The notes under the pieces were generated by a model. It was not told where the DNA came from. It saw only the letters and a program-made list of their open reading frames with translations, and made no database searches. Below, piece by piece: positions 17,264 through 26,392 of a stretch of DNA of 64,000 bases; the first letter of the stretch is position 1; every line of letters begins with the position of its first letter. Source of the DNA: RGIG3701 sp964438515 (GTDB taxonomy: Bacteria; Planctomycetota; Planctomycetia; Pirellulales; Thermoguttaceae); contig CAYTLK010000009.1 of assembly GCA_964438515.1 (NCBI GenBank), positions 1 through 64,000 of the forward strand, read 5' to 3'. The position numbers were made by a program, and so were the translations under genes.

Positions 17264-17698
17264 TTATTCAATCGCTGTGGGTGTGAATTCGACGCGCTCG
17301 GCTCCCGCCCAGAGGTCCTCCAGACGGAAATATTCACGCGTTTCTTCATCGAAAAGATGAATCACAACGTCCCCATAATCGCACAAAATCCATCGGCTCG
17401 CACGGTAGCCGTCCGTGCTGAGCTTCTTTTCTTTCAGGTCTTTTTCGAACAATTCATCAATGGCGTCACTAATCGCGTGCAGCTGTCGGCTGCTTGTTCC
17501 TGTGGCGATGATGAAATAGTCGAAAACATACGTCAGTTTTCGCAAATCCAGAATCGTAATGTCCGTACCGCGATTGTCCGCAATCACCTGTGCCGCGAGT
17601 TTCGCTCTTTTGAGCGCCTCCGCACCGTCACGGGGAAGAATGCAGGTCGGCATTTCCATCGGATTGTGGTCATTCTGCTTTTGAGCTTTTTCAGTCAT
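17264..17698 (-). CDS. rsfS: Ribosome silencing factor RsfS
   Basis: A 144-residue member of the RsfS/Iojap family (domain about residues 30-135): AQVIADNRGTDITILDLR, VFDYFIIATGTSSRQLHAIS and WILCDYGDVVIHLFDEETREYF are the family signatures. It binds ribosomal protein uL14 and blocks subunit joining when nutrients are low. The start ATG overlaps the nadB stop as ATGA, so the two genes are translationally coupled; rsfS lies more commonly beside nadD in other bacteria, so the pairing with nadB is still an NAD-pathway neighbourhood. Residues 1-25 are an extra charged extension. Confidence 0.93.
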   Translation of the reverse strand: MTEKAQKQNDHNPMEMPTCILPRDGAEALKRAKLAAQVIADNRGTDITILDLRKLTYVFDYFIIATGTSSRQLHAISDAIDELFEKDLKEKKLSTDGYRASRWILCDYGDVVIHLFDEETREYFRLEDLWAGAERVEFTPTAIE

Positions 17699-19377
17699 TG
17701 AACTTTTTCCTCGTGTTCTTCGTCTTCCAAATTTTCCATTTCAATCACGACGGAATTGTCGTCGCGACGCTGAAACGTAATGTGTTTGCGCCATTCCGGC
17801 TTCCGCTGCGGAAATTCGGTGCGCGTGTGTCCGCCGCGTGTCTCTTCACGCAGCAGCGCCGCCGTCATCACCATGCGTGAAACCGTCAGCATATTTTGTA
17901 AATCCCATCCCATCGGATCTTCCTGCTCGCCGTTGAACGTGTATCGGCTCCACTGACGCAGCATGTCGATTCCCTCGGTCAGCAAGTTTGCGTTTCGAAT
18001 CACGCCGGCATTTCGCCACATGAGACTCTTCAGCGCGTTCGTAATGTCCTGCAGATGAAGGAGCGGATTGTATTTTTTCTGCGAATCGGACGAAATGGGA
18101 AAGACTCGGAAGTGTTCGTCATCCGGAATCGCCGCCGCAGCCTGCGACGAGCCGGTCCCCGCAGCCACACCAAAGACGAGCGCCTCCAGAAGACTGTTCG
18201 ACGCGAGCCGATTGGCGCCGTGAAGACCCGTACAGCTTGCTTCGCCGATCGCCCAAAGCCCCGGAACGGTCGTACGTCCTTCCATATCGACCGCGATGCC
18301 TCCCATCATGTAGTGTGCGCCGGGTCGGACCGGGATGCGGTCTTTCGTAATGTCGATTCCAAACTGTCGGCAAATCGCGGCGATTCCTGGGAACCGACGA
18401 AGGATGTGTTCCGGATCCATGTGCGCCAAAGTAAGGAAAACCGTTGCGGAATTCGTTTTTTGCATCTGCGCCTCAATCGATCGGCTTACAATGTCGCGCG
18501 GCGCGAGTTCCGCTCGTTCGTCGTATTCCGGCATAAAACGGTACCCGTTTTTGTCGATGAGGTACGCACCGTCCCCGCGAACCGCCTCCGTAATGAGGGA
18601 TCGGCTGCTTCCCGCCACGTAAAGGACGGTGGGATGAAACTGTACGAATTCCATATCTTTCAGCTTCGCGCCGGCACGCAGCGCCATCGCCATTCCGTCG
18701 CCCGTTGCGGTGACCGCATTCGTCGTTTCGCGATACAACTGTCCGATTCCTCCCGTCGCGAGAATCGTCTGTTTCGCCCAATACGCCATCGTTCCGTGCA
18801 CAGAATCCTGCACGAGCGCGCCCACGCACCGTCCGTTATAGGTCAGCAAATCGATGACGTAACAATGAGGATGAATTCGGATGTTCGCAGCATTCTGAAC
18901 CTGCGCGACGACCGTCCGCACCAGTTCGTGCCCGGTCGCGTCCCCTTTGGCATGCGCCACACGGTTCATTCCGTGGCCGCCCTCCCGCCCAAGATCAAGA
19001 CTTCCGTCTTCATGAAGGTCAAAATGCGTCCCCATCTGAATCATGGCCGCAATCTGCTTCGGACCGTCCGTCACCACACGAGTCACGACCTTTTTGTCAC
19101 AAAATTCAGCTCCAGCGTTCAGCGTGTCCTGCACGTGTTTTTCGAACTGGTCGGTAGGGTCGAGGACGGACGCGATTCCTCCTTGTGCCCGATCGCTGTT
19201 GGAGAAAAGAATGTCTTCCGGTTTAGTCAGGATTGTGACTTTTTGGTTCTTCGCGACGGCGAGCGCGGCGCGCAGCCCAGCCAGTCCGGAACCAATAATT
19301 AAAATATCGGTAAAACGATGCGGTAAATTATGCACATCAAAGGACGTGAGGAACCGCGGGGTCGAAATGTTCATCAT
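17695..19377 (-). CDS. nadB: L-aspartate oxidase
   Basis: A 560-residue flavoprotein that oxidises L-aspartate to iminoaspartate, the first step of NAD synthesis. Seen: FAD-binding IIGSGLAGLRAALAVAKN (about residues 26-43), SNSDRAQGGIASV, REGGHGMNRVAHAKGDATG split over residues about 132-150, ILATGGIGQLYRETTN, EFVQFHPTVLY, PVRPGAHYMMGGI and GEASCTGLHGANRLASNSL. The C-terminal helical domain carries a stretch of charged residues (EMENLEDEEHEEK). It is the first gene of the nadB-rsfS unit, overlapping rsfS by four bases. Length is normal for the family. Confidence 0.95.
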   Translation of the reverse strand: MMNISTPRFLTSFDVHNLPHRFTDILIIGSGLAGLRAALAVAKNQKVTILTKPEDILFSNSDRAQGGIASVLDPTDQFEKHVQDTLNAGAEFCDKKVVTRVVTDGPKQIAAMIQMGTHFDLHEDGSLDLGREGGHGMNRVAHAKGDATGHELVRTVVAQVQNAANIRIHPHCYVIDLLTYNGRCVGALVQDSVHGTMAYWAKQTILATGGIGQLYRETTNAVTATGDGMAMALRAGAKLKDMEFVQFHPTVLYVAGSSRSLITEAVRGDGAYLIDKNGYRFMPEYDERAELAPRDIVSRSIEAQMQKTNSATVFLTLAHMDPEHILRRFPGIAAICRQFGIDITKDRIPVRPGAHYMMGGIAVDMEGRTTVPGLWAIGEASCTGLHGANRLASNSLLEALVFGVAAGTGSSQAAAAIPDDEHFRVFPISSDSQKKYNPLLHLQDITNALKSLMWRNAGVIRNANLLTEGIDMLRQWSRYTFNGEQEDPMGWDLQNMLTVSRMVMTAALLREETRGGHTRTEFPQRKPEWRKHITFQRRDDNSVVIEMENLEDEEHEEKVQ

Positions 19378-19494
19378 GATAAAAATTTTCCAATGGGAAC
19401 GAACGTATTTGAGAAATACACCTTATTTTATCACACTTCGTGCAGAATACAAGCGCCCCCAGAAAAATTTTTCCGGAGGGTTTGTCGTTGGGTA

Positions 19495-19543
19495 CAAAAA
19501 CACGCAGACGCTGAAACATCCGCTGCTTCAGGTCTGCGTGTTT
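19495..19543 (-). terminator. Strong hairpin terminator after the beta-barrel gene
   Basis: Perfect 12-bp arms AAACACGCAGAC (19498-19509) and GTCTGCGTGTTT (19532-19543), with an inner CTGAA/TTCAG stem. On the minus strand the hairpin is followed by a T-tract, so it should end transcripts of the gene at 19618-21408 before nadB. Confidence 0.75.
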
Positions 19544-19617
19544 GCGAGAATCGTGAGTTTTCAGGAACTCGAAAGTCTTCGGGACTTTGGGAGTCTTCGG
19601 GACTTTTGCGGTTTATT

Positions 19618-21408
19618 TTACCAGACGAAAGTACATCCGAGCGAAACTTCCTGAACGATGTTGTAGTTGTTGTTTCCGATGGAATCGCCGATCGTGAGGT
19701 TTTGACCCGCCAGAGCGAGATTTCCGAGGCAGGAAACGTCGTAACCGAGCCGCCAGACGACGTGTTTTCCGGTTTTATAGGTGGTGAAAATCCCCCATTC
19801 GGCGATGTACGCAATGTCGGTTTCGGACAGTTTCGCCATGTAGTTCACCTTTTGGTCGTTCTGGAGGTGCATCTGAGCTTCCATGAAGTTGAGGCACGGA
19901 GTGAGGCGCCAGTTCATTCCCCACGCCCAAACGCAGTGTTTGTCGACGAACTCACCGCCGAGCGACAGACCCAGCAAATTGTTTTTCGTTTCGAGGTTCA
20001 GGTAGCCGGATTCCGTTCCGACGTATTCTTTCGATTTGTTGTAAATCGAGGAAAGTCCCGTCCAATTCAGGTCTTCATTGTAGGATGTGTAATGAAGTCC
20101 CACAAGGTGCGTGTAACGGGGACCGCCCTGGCACTCACGCGTCCATGTGCCGTTCGGATGACCGATGAGCGGGTCCGGACGACCGCGTTTACGGAACTGG
20201 AACATCATTTCCGCAGAGTTCATCTCCGCTTTATACTTCATGTGCATCTGGGAAAGATAGGAAGTATAGGTGTCCGTTGTGGCTTCCCCGCCTTCTTCGG
20301 CGGCTGGAATCGTCACATCGTATTCGACGGTGGAAAGACCTGCAATTCCATACGTGGAATAAATCGTATCTGCCGCAGTGACGCTTTTTTCATTTTCCCA
20401 TTCGTACAGACCGTTGAAGCGCAAATCCGCCCAAATGTCGAAGTTGAAAGCGTTTCGGCCCAAGTATCGCGTGGCGTTCAAATCAATTCCAGCGGAAACT
20501 GGGAAACTGATTCCCGAATCCACCGTATACGTTCCAGCAGAATTGTAAAACACGGGGTCCGTTTTGTCCTGACGCGCACGATGTTTGATTTTCGCCGCCG
20601 CGCCGAGCTGCCAGAGGTACGGATTTCCGTAACCTTCATTGCAGATCTGACACGCGCTGCTTTCAGACGTTCCGGTTTCCGTCGTGTACGAATACGCTTC
20701 CTGCTGCGCATACGGCGCAAGAGGCGGATCGCGGCGAATCCGTTCCGGCATCATTTCTTCCTGCGTTTGCGGATACGTATCCGATGGTTCCGGCGTCACA
20801 GGCGCAGAAACATTGGACGGTTCGTTGCGCGGATAGTCCGGCATCGTACTGAAACCCGCACCGTAAGTCGGTGCCGACTCATACACCACTTCCGAGCTTT
20901 CGTAAGGCGCATAAACCGCCTGTCCCACTGCGGGAGACGCCGCGGCCGGCACCGTGTTTCCGTACACCGAAGGCGCACTTCCTGTGCTTCCCGATGTACT
21001 TCCGGTGTTTCCGTACACTGAAGGCGTACTTCCGGTGTTTCCCGACGCACTCGCGTAAGGATTCAGGCCGTCGGTTCGGCTGCTCGAATAACTTTTATCC
21101 GGCGCGCCTCCGTAATACGACCCGTTGGGTGCAGACGCAACAGACGCAGGTGACGCAGTTGCGGCCGCAGGCGATGCAGACGACGCGCTTCCATACGCCG
21201 AAGTCTGAGACGCTGCAGGGAGCGCACTGGGATTCCCGTACGCCGAGGTTGGTTCAGATGTCGCGCTTCCATACGCCGCCACCTGAGAATTTGCTGCTGC
21301 AGAGTAATACGGATTTTGTGCGCTCACCGTGCCCGCACCGAGTGCAGCCGCGATTCCAAACACAAAAAAACTCTGACCGAGCAGCCCTATGGTATTTTTG
21401 TAACTCAC
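19618..21408 (-). CDS. Outer-membrane beta-barrel protein with repetitive N-terminus
   Basis: A 596-residue secreted protein. A signal peptide (cleaved near TVSAQ) is followed by about 170 residues rich in Ser, Ala, Tyr and Gly with repeated units of the form SAYGNP / PSVYGNTGST, then a Pro/Glu-rich segment. From about residue 260 the pattern alternates in the way of a beta-barrel, with aromatic girdle residues (FNFDIWADLRFNGLYEW, HVVWRLGYDVS) and a final C-terminal aromatic (LGCTFVW) typical of outer-membrane barrels. A Cys pair (SACQIC) lies near residue 258. The start is a GTG with AAGGAGG ten bases upstream. This fits the class of planctomycete surface barrels; the solute or role is unknown. 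Confidence 0.75.
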   Translation of the reverse strand: MSYKNTIGLLGQSFFVFGIAAALGAGTVSAQNPYYSAAANSQVAAYGSATSEPTSAYGNPSALPAASQTSAYGSASSASPAAATASPASVASAPNGSYYGGAPDKSYSSSRTDGLNPYASASGNTGSTPSVYGNTGSTSGSTGSAPSVYGNTVPAAASPAVGQAVYAPYESSEVVYESAPTYGAGFSTMPDYPRNEPSNVSAPVTPEPSDTYPQTQEEMMPERIRRDPPLAPYAQQEAYSYTTETGTSESSACQICNEGYGNPYLWQLGAAAKIKHRARQDKTDPVFYNSAGTYTVDSGISFPVSAGIDLNATRYLGRNAFNFDIWADLRFNGLYEWENEKSVTAADTIYSTYGIAGLSTVEYDVTIPAAEEGGEATTDTYTSYLSQMHMKYKAEMNSAEMMFQFRKRGRPDPLIGHPNGTWTRECQGGPRYTHLVGLHYTSYNEDLNWTGLSSIYNKSKEYVGTESGYLNLETKNNLLGLSLGGEFVDKHCVWAWGMNWRLTPCLNFMEAQMHLQNDQKVNYMAKLSETDIAYIAEWGIFTTYKTGKHVVWRLGYDVSCLGNLALAGQNLTIGDSIGNNNYNIVQEVSLGCTFVW

Positions 21409-21852
21409 GAGAGGTCCTCCTCCTTGAATATTCTCTACACACCTTCACAATAGGATTACTTTGAAGGTCTGCTTACCTCTATAATCGGCAAAATCCTACT
21501 GCCAGTACAGTCATAAGTGGAAATATTCTAACAAAACAGAAAATTAGTATAAAGATTAGAACCCCGATAAGCGTCGCATTTTGTGCAATTTAAACTTCTG
21601 TCAAAATACACAGTCTATATGATCTGTAATTTCTCTGTCTGTTTTTGTACGAAATTTGCCCAAAATTTTTGTTCGAATTTTTTGTCCGAAATTTTTTCTG
21701 CCCGCCTTTCAGAAAAGTGGGGAATGTGGTACAATTTAAAAAGAAGAAGCCGTTGAACCTCTTTCATTCGGCTTCGAAACGTTTACCGTCCCTTCCGAAG
21801 AGGCCGTTTTTCGTCCTCGAGGCTTTTTCACTCCGTTAAATAACAGGAATTT
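21409..21852. other. Intergenic region between divergent genes
   Basis: 444 bases between the beta-barrel gene and the beta-helix gene, transcribed in opposite directions. It is AT-rich; a possible -10 (TACAAT, 21730-21735) lies before the beta-helix gene without a clear -35. No RNA gene or further ORF is visible. Confidence 0.5.
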
Positions 21853-23694
21853 ATGATGAAAATTCAATTTTTACCTCCTTCCTTTTTGGGGGTCTCCTTC
21901 CTCATCCTGAGCCTTCTGTCGATGCCGCTCTGTGCCGAAAATTACTATGTCGACGCGCTCTCCGGCGCAGATTCTAACACGGGAACGACTCCAAAACAAC
22001 CCTGGAAAACTCTGAAAAACGTACAGAAACAACAGTTTCAGCCCGGCGATGTGATTGCATTTCACGCAAACCAAGTTTGGCGCGGTAAAATCCGATGTTC
22101 CGCAAGCGGTGAGGAAGGAAAACCGATTACGTACACGAGTTACGGAAAAGGTGCGAAACCCGCATTCTGGGGGAGCGTCGACGCGGCGCATCCCGAAATG
22201 TGGCAGGAATTTCAACCGGGAATTTGGGCGACAAAACCGAACGAAATTCGTACAAAGGACGCTTATGCGGACTTCGATCGCGGAACTTGGTCCTGTTACA
22301 CCGAAGGAAAGGGGGAAACCGGCTGGAGAGTACGAAAAGATGAGAACAATAGAAATGAGTTCACTATTCAGTGCTCGAAGGGGAGCAATCGTTCGTGCGA
22401 CATTCAGCTGAATTACGCATCGTTCCCGATTCCGCAGGGAGCGGCGTTCCGATTCCGATTCAAAGCGAGTCTCACGAGGAATGCGTCCAAGAAAAACGTC
22501 CTCGACGCTGAAAAATCACAGGCGCTGTTGAAAACTGCAACTTTGATCAAGAGTTCCAGTCCGTGGCCGCGTTACGGAAGCTGCGTCAGTTCGAGCGTTC
22601 GTGAAGCGGGCGAGTGGACGGAATTTGAAATGGTTTTCACCTCCGACCAGCTTGAAGACGTGAAAGACGGACGTATTTCCTTCTTCATCGGAGATTTTCT
22701 TCCCGACGACTGCGAATTTACGTTCGTCCCGCTCGGCGCGAAGTTCGTCGAGATTCTTTCGTGCGGCCTCTCGAATGAAGTTGGAAACATCATCATGAAG
22801 AAAAAAGGGTCGGACGAGGAACTGGCGGCCTGGAAACGCTGGGATGTGGAGTCGCTGAAAGATGAAGGTGATTTTTACTTCGATATTCCGTCGGCTCGCC
22901 TCTTTTTCAAGTCGGAAAAGAACCCGGCTGAAATTTACAGCATGATGGAAGCGGCGGGAAAGTGCAATCTTTTCGACCTCGGTACACAGCAGCACATCAT
23001 TGTAGATGGTTTTTCCTTTGCATATTCCGGCGGTCACGGTCTGCGCGGCGGCGGAGGCGTCGGCTGCAAACACTGCATCGTTCGAAATAACGATTTTCTC
23101 TGGATCGGCGGCAGCTGGCTCTACACGCGCGGCCCCATCCCCACACGTTACGGAAACGGTATCGAATTCTGGTCGGGAAATGAAGATCTTTTGATTGAAA
23201 ACAATTACTTTTATCAGATTTACGACACCGCAATGACGAATCAGGGCCCCGACTCGGGTGTGCTGAAAGAAATTGTGTGGCGAGGAAATCGCTGCGAAAA
23301 GTGCGAGCAGTGTTACGAAATCTGGCTCACGAGTCCTGAAATGACGGTCGAATCGCTGACGGTTGAAGATTCGAGCTTCCAAAATTCCGGCTTTGGCTGG
23401 AGTCACGCTCAGCGTCCCGACAAACGTGCAACGCACTTCCTCGCGTATGGATTCAACGCAAAAATCGTAAATATTGAATATCGCAACAACGATTTAGGAC
23501 CTTCCGCCCAAAAAATGCTTTGGTTTTCGAACACTCGGACTGCTGAATTCAACATTCATTCGAATCGTTATACAGGTTCTGCCGACGCGCCGCTGTTCAA
23601 CTGGGCGGGACTGAAAGAAAAAGACGGAGTGACGTTCGAAAAGTATCGCGAACTGACGGGAAACGATAAAGATTCGACGCTGCGGAACAAGTAA
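21853..23694 (+). CDS. Secreted right-handed beta-helix protein
   Basis: A 613-residue protein with a signal peptide (cleaved near LCAENYYV). The mature start NYYVDALSGADSNTGTTPKQPWKTL is the usual opening of planctomycete and Bacteroidetes right-handed parallel beta-helix (pectate-lyase-fold) proteins. A beta-sandwich-like insertion (about residues 140-300) interrupts it, then helix rungs resume: HIIVDGFSFAYSGGHGLRGG, CIVRNNDFLWIGG and GIEFWSGNEDLLIENNYFYQ. It likely binds or cleaves an acidic polysaccharide; no catalytic set can be assigned from sequence alone. Transcribed alone; the sense-oriented repeat copy C2 follows the stop codon. Confidence 0.83.
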   Translation: MMKIQFLPPSFLGVSFLILSLLSMPLCAENYYVDALSGADSNTGTTPKQPWKTLKNVQKQQFQPGDVIAFHANQVWRGKIRCSASGEEGKPITYTSYGKGAKPAFWGSVDAAHPEMWQEFQPGIWATKPNEIRTKDAYADFDRGTWSCYTEGKGETGWRVRKDENNRNEFTIQCSKGSNRSCDIQLNYASFPIPQGAAFRFRFKASLTRNASKKNVLDAEKSQALLKTATLIKSSSPWPRYGSCVSSSVREAGEWTEFEMVFTSDQLEDVKDGRISFFIGDFLPDDCEFTFVPLGAKFVEILSCGLSNEVGNIIMKKKGSDEELAAWKRWDVESLKDEGDFYFDIPSARLFFKSEKNPAEIYSMMEAAGKCNLFDLGTQQHIIVDGFSFAYSGGHGLRGGGGVGCKHCIVRNNDFLWIGGSWLYTRGPIPTRYGNGIEFWSGNEDLLIENNYFYQIYDTAMTNQGPDSGVLKEIVWRGNRCEKCEQCYEIWLTSPEMTVESLTVEDSSFQNSGFGWSHAQRPDKRATHFLAYGFNAKIVNIEYRNNDLGPSAQKMLWFSNTRTAEFNIHSNRYTGSADAPLFNWAGLKEKDGVTFEKYRELTGNDKDSTLRNK

Positions 23695-23709
23695 AATTAG
23701 AAAAAAGTT

Positions 23710-23803
23710 CTAAAAACTAAGTATTAAAAAGTTTTTGAAAGGAGAGTCTGAGAGGGAAACAACATTCAAAATGTTTCCCTCTCACGACCGTTGCGTCTTT
23801 ACG
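23710..23803 (+). repeat. Two-hairpin 3' element, copy C2
   Basis: Sense-oriented to the beta-helix gene, which ends 15 bases before it. Small hairpin AAAAACT to AGTTTTT, then GAGAGGGAAACA and ATT paired with AATGTTTCCCTCTC (23750-23783), then CACGACCG. Nearly identical to copy C3 in reverse orientation. Confidence 0.8.
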
Positions 23804-23883
23804 GAAGCGTACTGTTTTCTCCCGTTAGGGTGAAAACTCCGCCGCGGTGAAAAAAGACCCCGAATTTACATCTGTTTGAAATC

Positions 23884-24756
23884 TTAACCAATAATCTTAT
23901 TGATCGGCATCTCGACGATTCCAGTTGCGCCCGCTTCAATCAGACGCGGAATCAGTTCGCGTACGGTCGACGCGTTTGCAATCGTGTTGATCGCCACCCA
24001 ATTATCGTCGACGAGGCTGCTGATCGTCGGGTTCTGAAGCGCCGGCAGAATATCGATTACTTTCAGCAGGCTGGAACGTTCGACGTTCATCATCAAATAA
24101 ACGTGTTCTTCCGCATTCATCGCACCCTGCAGCATCGTCACGATGTCCTGCATCTTTTTCTGTTTCCACGGATCGTTCCACGCCTCATGATTTGCGATGA
24201 AACGAGTCGTACTTTGCAGAACTTCGTCCACAATTCGCAGATTGTTCGCGCGCAGCGAGCTTCCGGTTTCCGTCACTTCGACGATTGCGTCCGCAAGTTT
24301 CGGCGGTTTCACTTCCGTGGCGCCCCAGCTGAACTCAACACGTGCTTTCACGCCGTTTTTAGCGAGATAGTTCGTCGTCAGATTCATCACTTCGGTGGCG
24401 ATGCGCTTTCCTTCGAGGTCCTTCACGCTCTTTACCGGCGAGTCTTCCGGCACGCAAAGCACCCAGCGGACCGGACGGCGACTCACTTTCGAGAAAATAA
24501 GTTCCGCGACTTCCTGAACGTCGGCGCCCGTTTCGAGAATCCAGTCGTAACCCGTCAGACCCGCATCCAGCACACCGTCTTCAACGTAACGCGCCATTTC
24601 CTGCGCACGAATCGACATACATTCGATTTCATCGTCATCAATCGTCGGATAGTAACTTCGGGACTGAAATTTGATTTTCCAGCCCGCACGTTCGAACAGT
24701 TCCGCAGTTGCTTCCTGCAAACTTCCAGCAGGGATTCCCAATTTTAATACAGCCAT
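23884..24756 (-). CDS. hisG: ATP phosphoribosyltransferase, long form
   Basis: A 290-residue HisG of the long type. It condenses ATP and PRPP in the first committed step of histidine synthesis. Seen: the opening LKLGIPAGSLQEATAELFERAGW, DAGLTGYDWILE, GKRIATEVMNLT, and the PRPP-type segment IVEVTETGSSLRANNLRI (about residues 162-180), then the C-terminal regulatory ACT-like domain (about 210-290) that binds histidine. The expected feedback inhibition by histidine is therefore likely. It lies 109 bases after hisI on the same strand; the two can be one operon, with the rest of the his genes elsewhere. Confidence 0.94.
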   Translation of the reverse strand: MAVLKLGIPAGSLQEATAELFERAGWKIKFQSRSYYPTIDDDEIECMSIRAQEMARYVEDGVLDAGLTGYDWILETGADVQEVAELIFSKVSRRPVRWVLCVPEDSPVKSVKDLEGKRIATEVMNLTTNYLAKNGVKARVEFSWGATEVKPPKLADAIVEVTETGSSLRANNLRIVDEVLQSTTRFIANHEAWNDPWKQKKMQDIVTMLQGAMNAEEHVYLMMNVERSSLLKVIDILPALQNPTISSLVDDNWVAINTIANASTVRELIPRLIEAGATGIVEMPINKIIG

Positions 24757-24807
24757 GATTTTTCTCTCTTTCCTGTTTTCTTTTTTCAGTTTTCGATTCT
24801 TTTTATA

Positions 24808-24825
24808 CTATTAATATATTAATAG
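24808..24825. repeat. 18-bp perfect palindrome between hisI and hisG
   Basis: CTATTAATATATTAATAG is a perfect 18-bp palindrome in the 109-base hisI-hisG gap, about 55 bases before the hisG start. It could be an operator or part of an AT-rich promoter. Confidence 0.45.
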
Positions 24826-24865
24826 AGTTTGACAGAGTTTTTTTGTCTCTTGAGCCGCGAAAAAA

Positions 24866-25267
24866 TTATTTCTTTTTGTACACTTCTGCCGGATCAAACA
24901 CCCGTTCGCCGACGATCTCAAAGGAACTGTCCGCCGGATTAACCTTCCGGAAAAAACAGCTTTGGAAGCCTTCGTGACACGCGGAGCCGCCGATTTGTTC
25001 CACTTTAAGCAAGATTGCATCTCGGTCGCAGTCGATAAAAATTTCCTTTACAATCTGAACGTTTCCGCTTTCCTCCCCTTTTCGCCAAAGTTTCTGACGG
25101 CTGCGGCTGAAATAAACGGCGCGCCCGGTTGCAAGCGTTTCGTTGTAACTTTCCTCATTCATGTACGCAAGCATCAGCACGACTCCCGTTGCCGCATCCT
25201 GTGCGATCGTCGTAAGCAGCCCACCGCACTTGGCGAAATCCGGACGTATTGTGTTGTTTTGAGTCAT
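24866..25267 (-). CDS. hisI: Phosphoribosyl-AMP cyclohydrolase
   Basis: The start at 25267 (MTQNNTIRP) is used because GAGGTG precedes it; an ATG twelve bases earlier overlaps that site. The 133-residue enzyme opens the purine ring of phosphoribosyl-AMP, step three of histidine synthesis. Seen: VLMLAYMNEESYNETLATG, YFSRSRQKLWRKGEESGN and the metal-binding DCDRDAILLKV plus ACHEG segments; Zn and Mg ligands are all in place. No HisE domain is fused. First of the hisI-hisG pair. Confidence 0.94.
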   Translation of the reverse strand: MTQNNTIRPDFAKCGGLLTTIAQDAATGVVLMLAYMNEESYNETLATGRAVYFSRSRQKLWRKGEESGNVQIVKEIFIDCDRDAILLKVEQIGGSACHEGFQSCFFRKVNPADSSFEIVGERVFDPAEVYKKK

Positions 25268-25541
25268 AATACACCTCATTTTTTCTTTCTTTAAATATTT
25301 TTAGAGGTTATTATAACATATTTTTTCGTAAATGGCAGGGGTGGGGGGCAAATTCCGCAAAATATCCCGAACTTTTTTCATAAAAATGTGAAACTTTCCG
25401 GTTTTTCATAGAATTTCATCCAAAATCGCAGCGCGATCGGGGATTCTTTCTTCATTCAAAATGAAAAAATCGCTCTTGACTTTTTTCCGAAAGTGCGGTA
25501 AATTCTCTTTGGTGTAAATATTGATATTCAGGATAAATTTT

Positions 25542-26351
25542 ATGAAATCGTCCAATTCTGACAAATTCCATCATTCCGAACGTTCCGACTCCAACCCGAA
25601 TTCGGACGCCGACGACGCAATTAACGCACTCTTTTCAAAAATCGCCGATAATTCCAGAGTGCCGCTGCAAAGAAACCGTGTGGAACGCGGTGTTTTCCGC
25701 ACGCTCGACACGGCGCGCCCCACGGCGACGTTTGTTCCGCTGCATTACGAACCGGCGTACGCGTATCCGCTCATCCTGTGGCTTCACACGCCCGGCGCAA
25801 ACGAACAGCAAATTTTGAGGGTGATGCCCATGATGAGCCTGAGAAATTACATGGCCGCCGCCGTTCGCGGAAGTGTTTCATTCGGAAACGACGGTTTGCC
25901 GAAAGAAGGGTTTTACTGGGACGCAGGAACGTATGAAACCACGTTTAACGCGGTGTTGGAGGTGCTTGCGTCGATGCAGAAAAACTACAACATCGCCGCA
26001 AACCGCATTTACGTCGCCGGCTGCGGGGAGGGCGGAACCATGGCGCAACGGCTCGTTTTTCAAAATCCGAACTGTTTCAGCGGCGCAATCTCGCTCGACG
26101 GAGCCGTTCCGGAAGATATTTTGCTCCTCGAACATTTCCGCGAACTGCATCACACTCGATTTTTGTATGCGGTTTCTCGCGGGTCGAGAACCTGTCCGGT
26201 GGAAACGCTGTGCGAGCATCTGCGCGTTTTGTACGCCGCCGGTGTGCCGCTGACGCTGAGAAACTACCCGACTGCCGGGTCGCTGCAGGTGGAAATGCTG
26301 CACGATATGAATCGTTGGATTATGGGCGATATTGAGTCGGCGCTGCTGTAA
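25542..26351 (+). CDS. Alpha/beta-hydrolase-fold protein without catalytic Ser
   Basis: The ATG at 25542 is preferred to a TTG at 25521; AGGA lies eight bases upstream. The 269-residue protein has an esterase/PHB-depolymerase-like fold: PLILWLHTPGANEQQI (oxyanion region), RIYVAGCGEGGTMAQRLVF (nucleophile elbow) and EMLHDMNRW (position of the catalytic His). The elbow should read GxSxGG but has GCGEGG, so Ser is replaced by Gly and hydrolase activity is unlikely. The N-terminal 45 residues are polar and Ser/Asn rich. It may be a structural or regulatory relative. It precedes the fliF gene by 41 bases on the same strand, so it may belong to the flagellar operon. Confidence 0.75.
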   Translation: MKSSNSDKFHHSERSDSNPNSDADDAINALFSKIADNSRVPLQRNRVERGVFRTLDTARPTATFVPLHYEPAYAYPLILWLHTPGANEQQILRVMPMMSLRNYMAAAVRGSVSFGNDGLPKEGFYWDAGTYETTFNAVLEVLASMQKNYNIAANRIYVAGCGEGGTMAQRLVFQNPNCFSGAISLDGAVPEDILLLEHFRELHHTRFLYAVSRGSRTCPVETLCEHLRVLYAAGVPLTLRNYPTAGSLQVEMLHDMNRWIMGDIESALL

Positions 26352-26392
26352 CACTCGGAATTCCTCTTCAAAAATCACTGGGAATGAAAATT

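Noticed and set aside
18055..19302. Plus-strand ORF of 415 codons opposite nadB
   Set aside because: Antisense shadow of a conserved gene.
19330..21021. Long plus-strand ORF of 563 codons opposite the beta-barrel gene
   Set aside because: It is antisense to a gene with a signal peptide, barrel pattern and good start; its product has no recognisable domain and is Arg/Phe/His-rich, typical of antisense reading.
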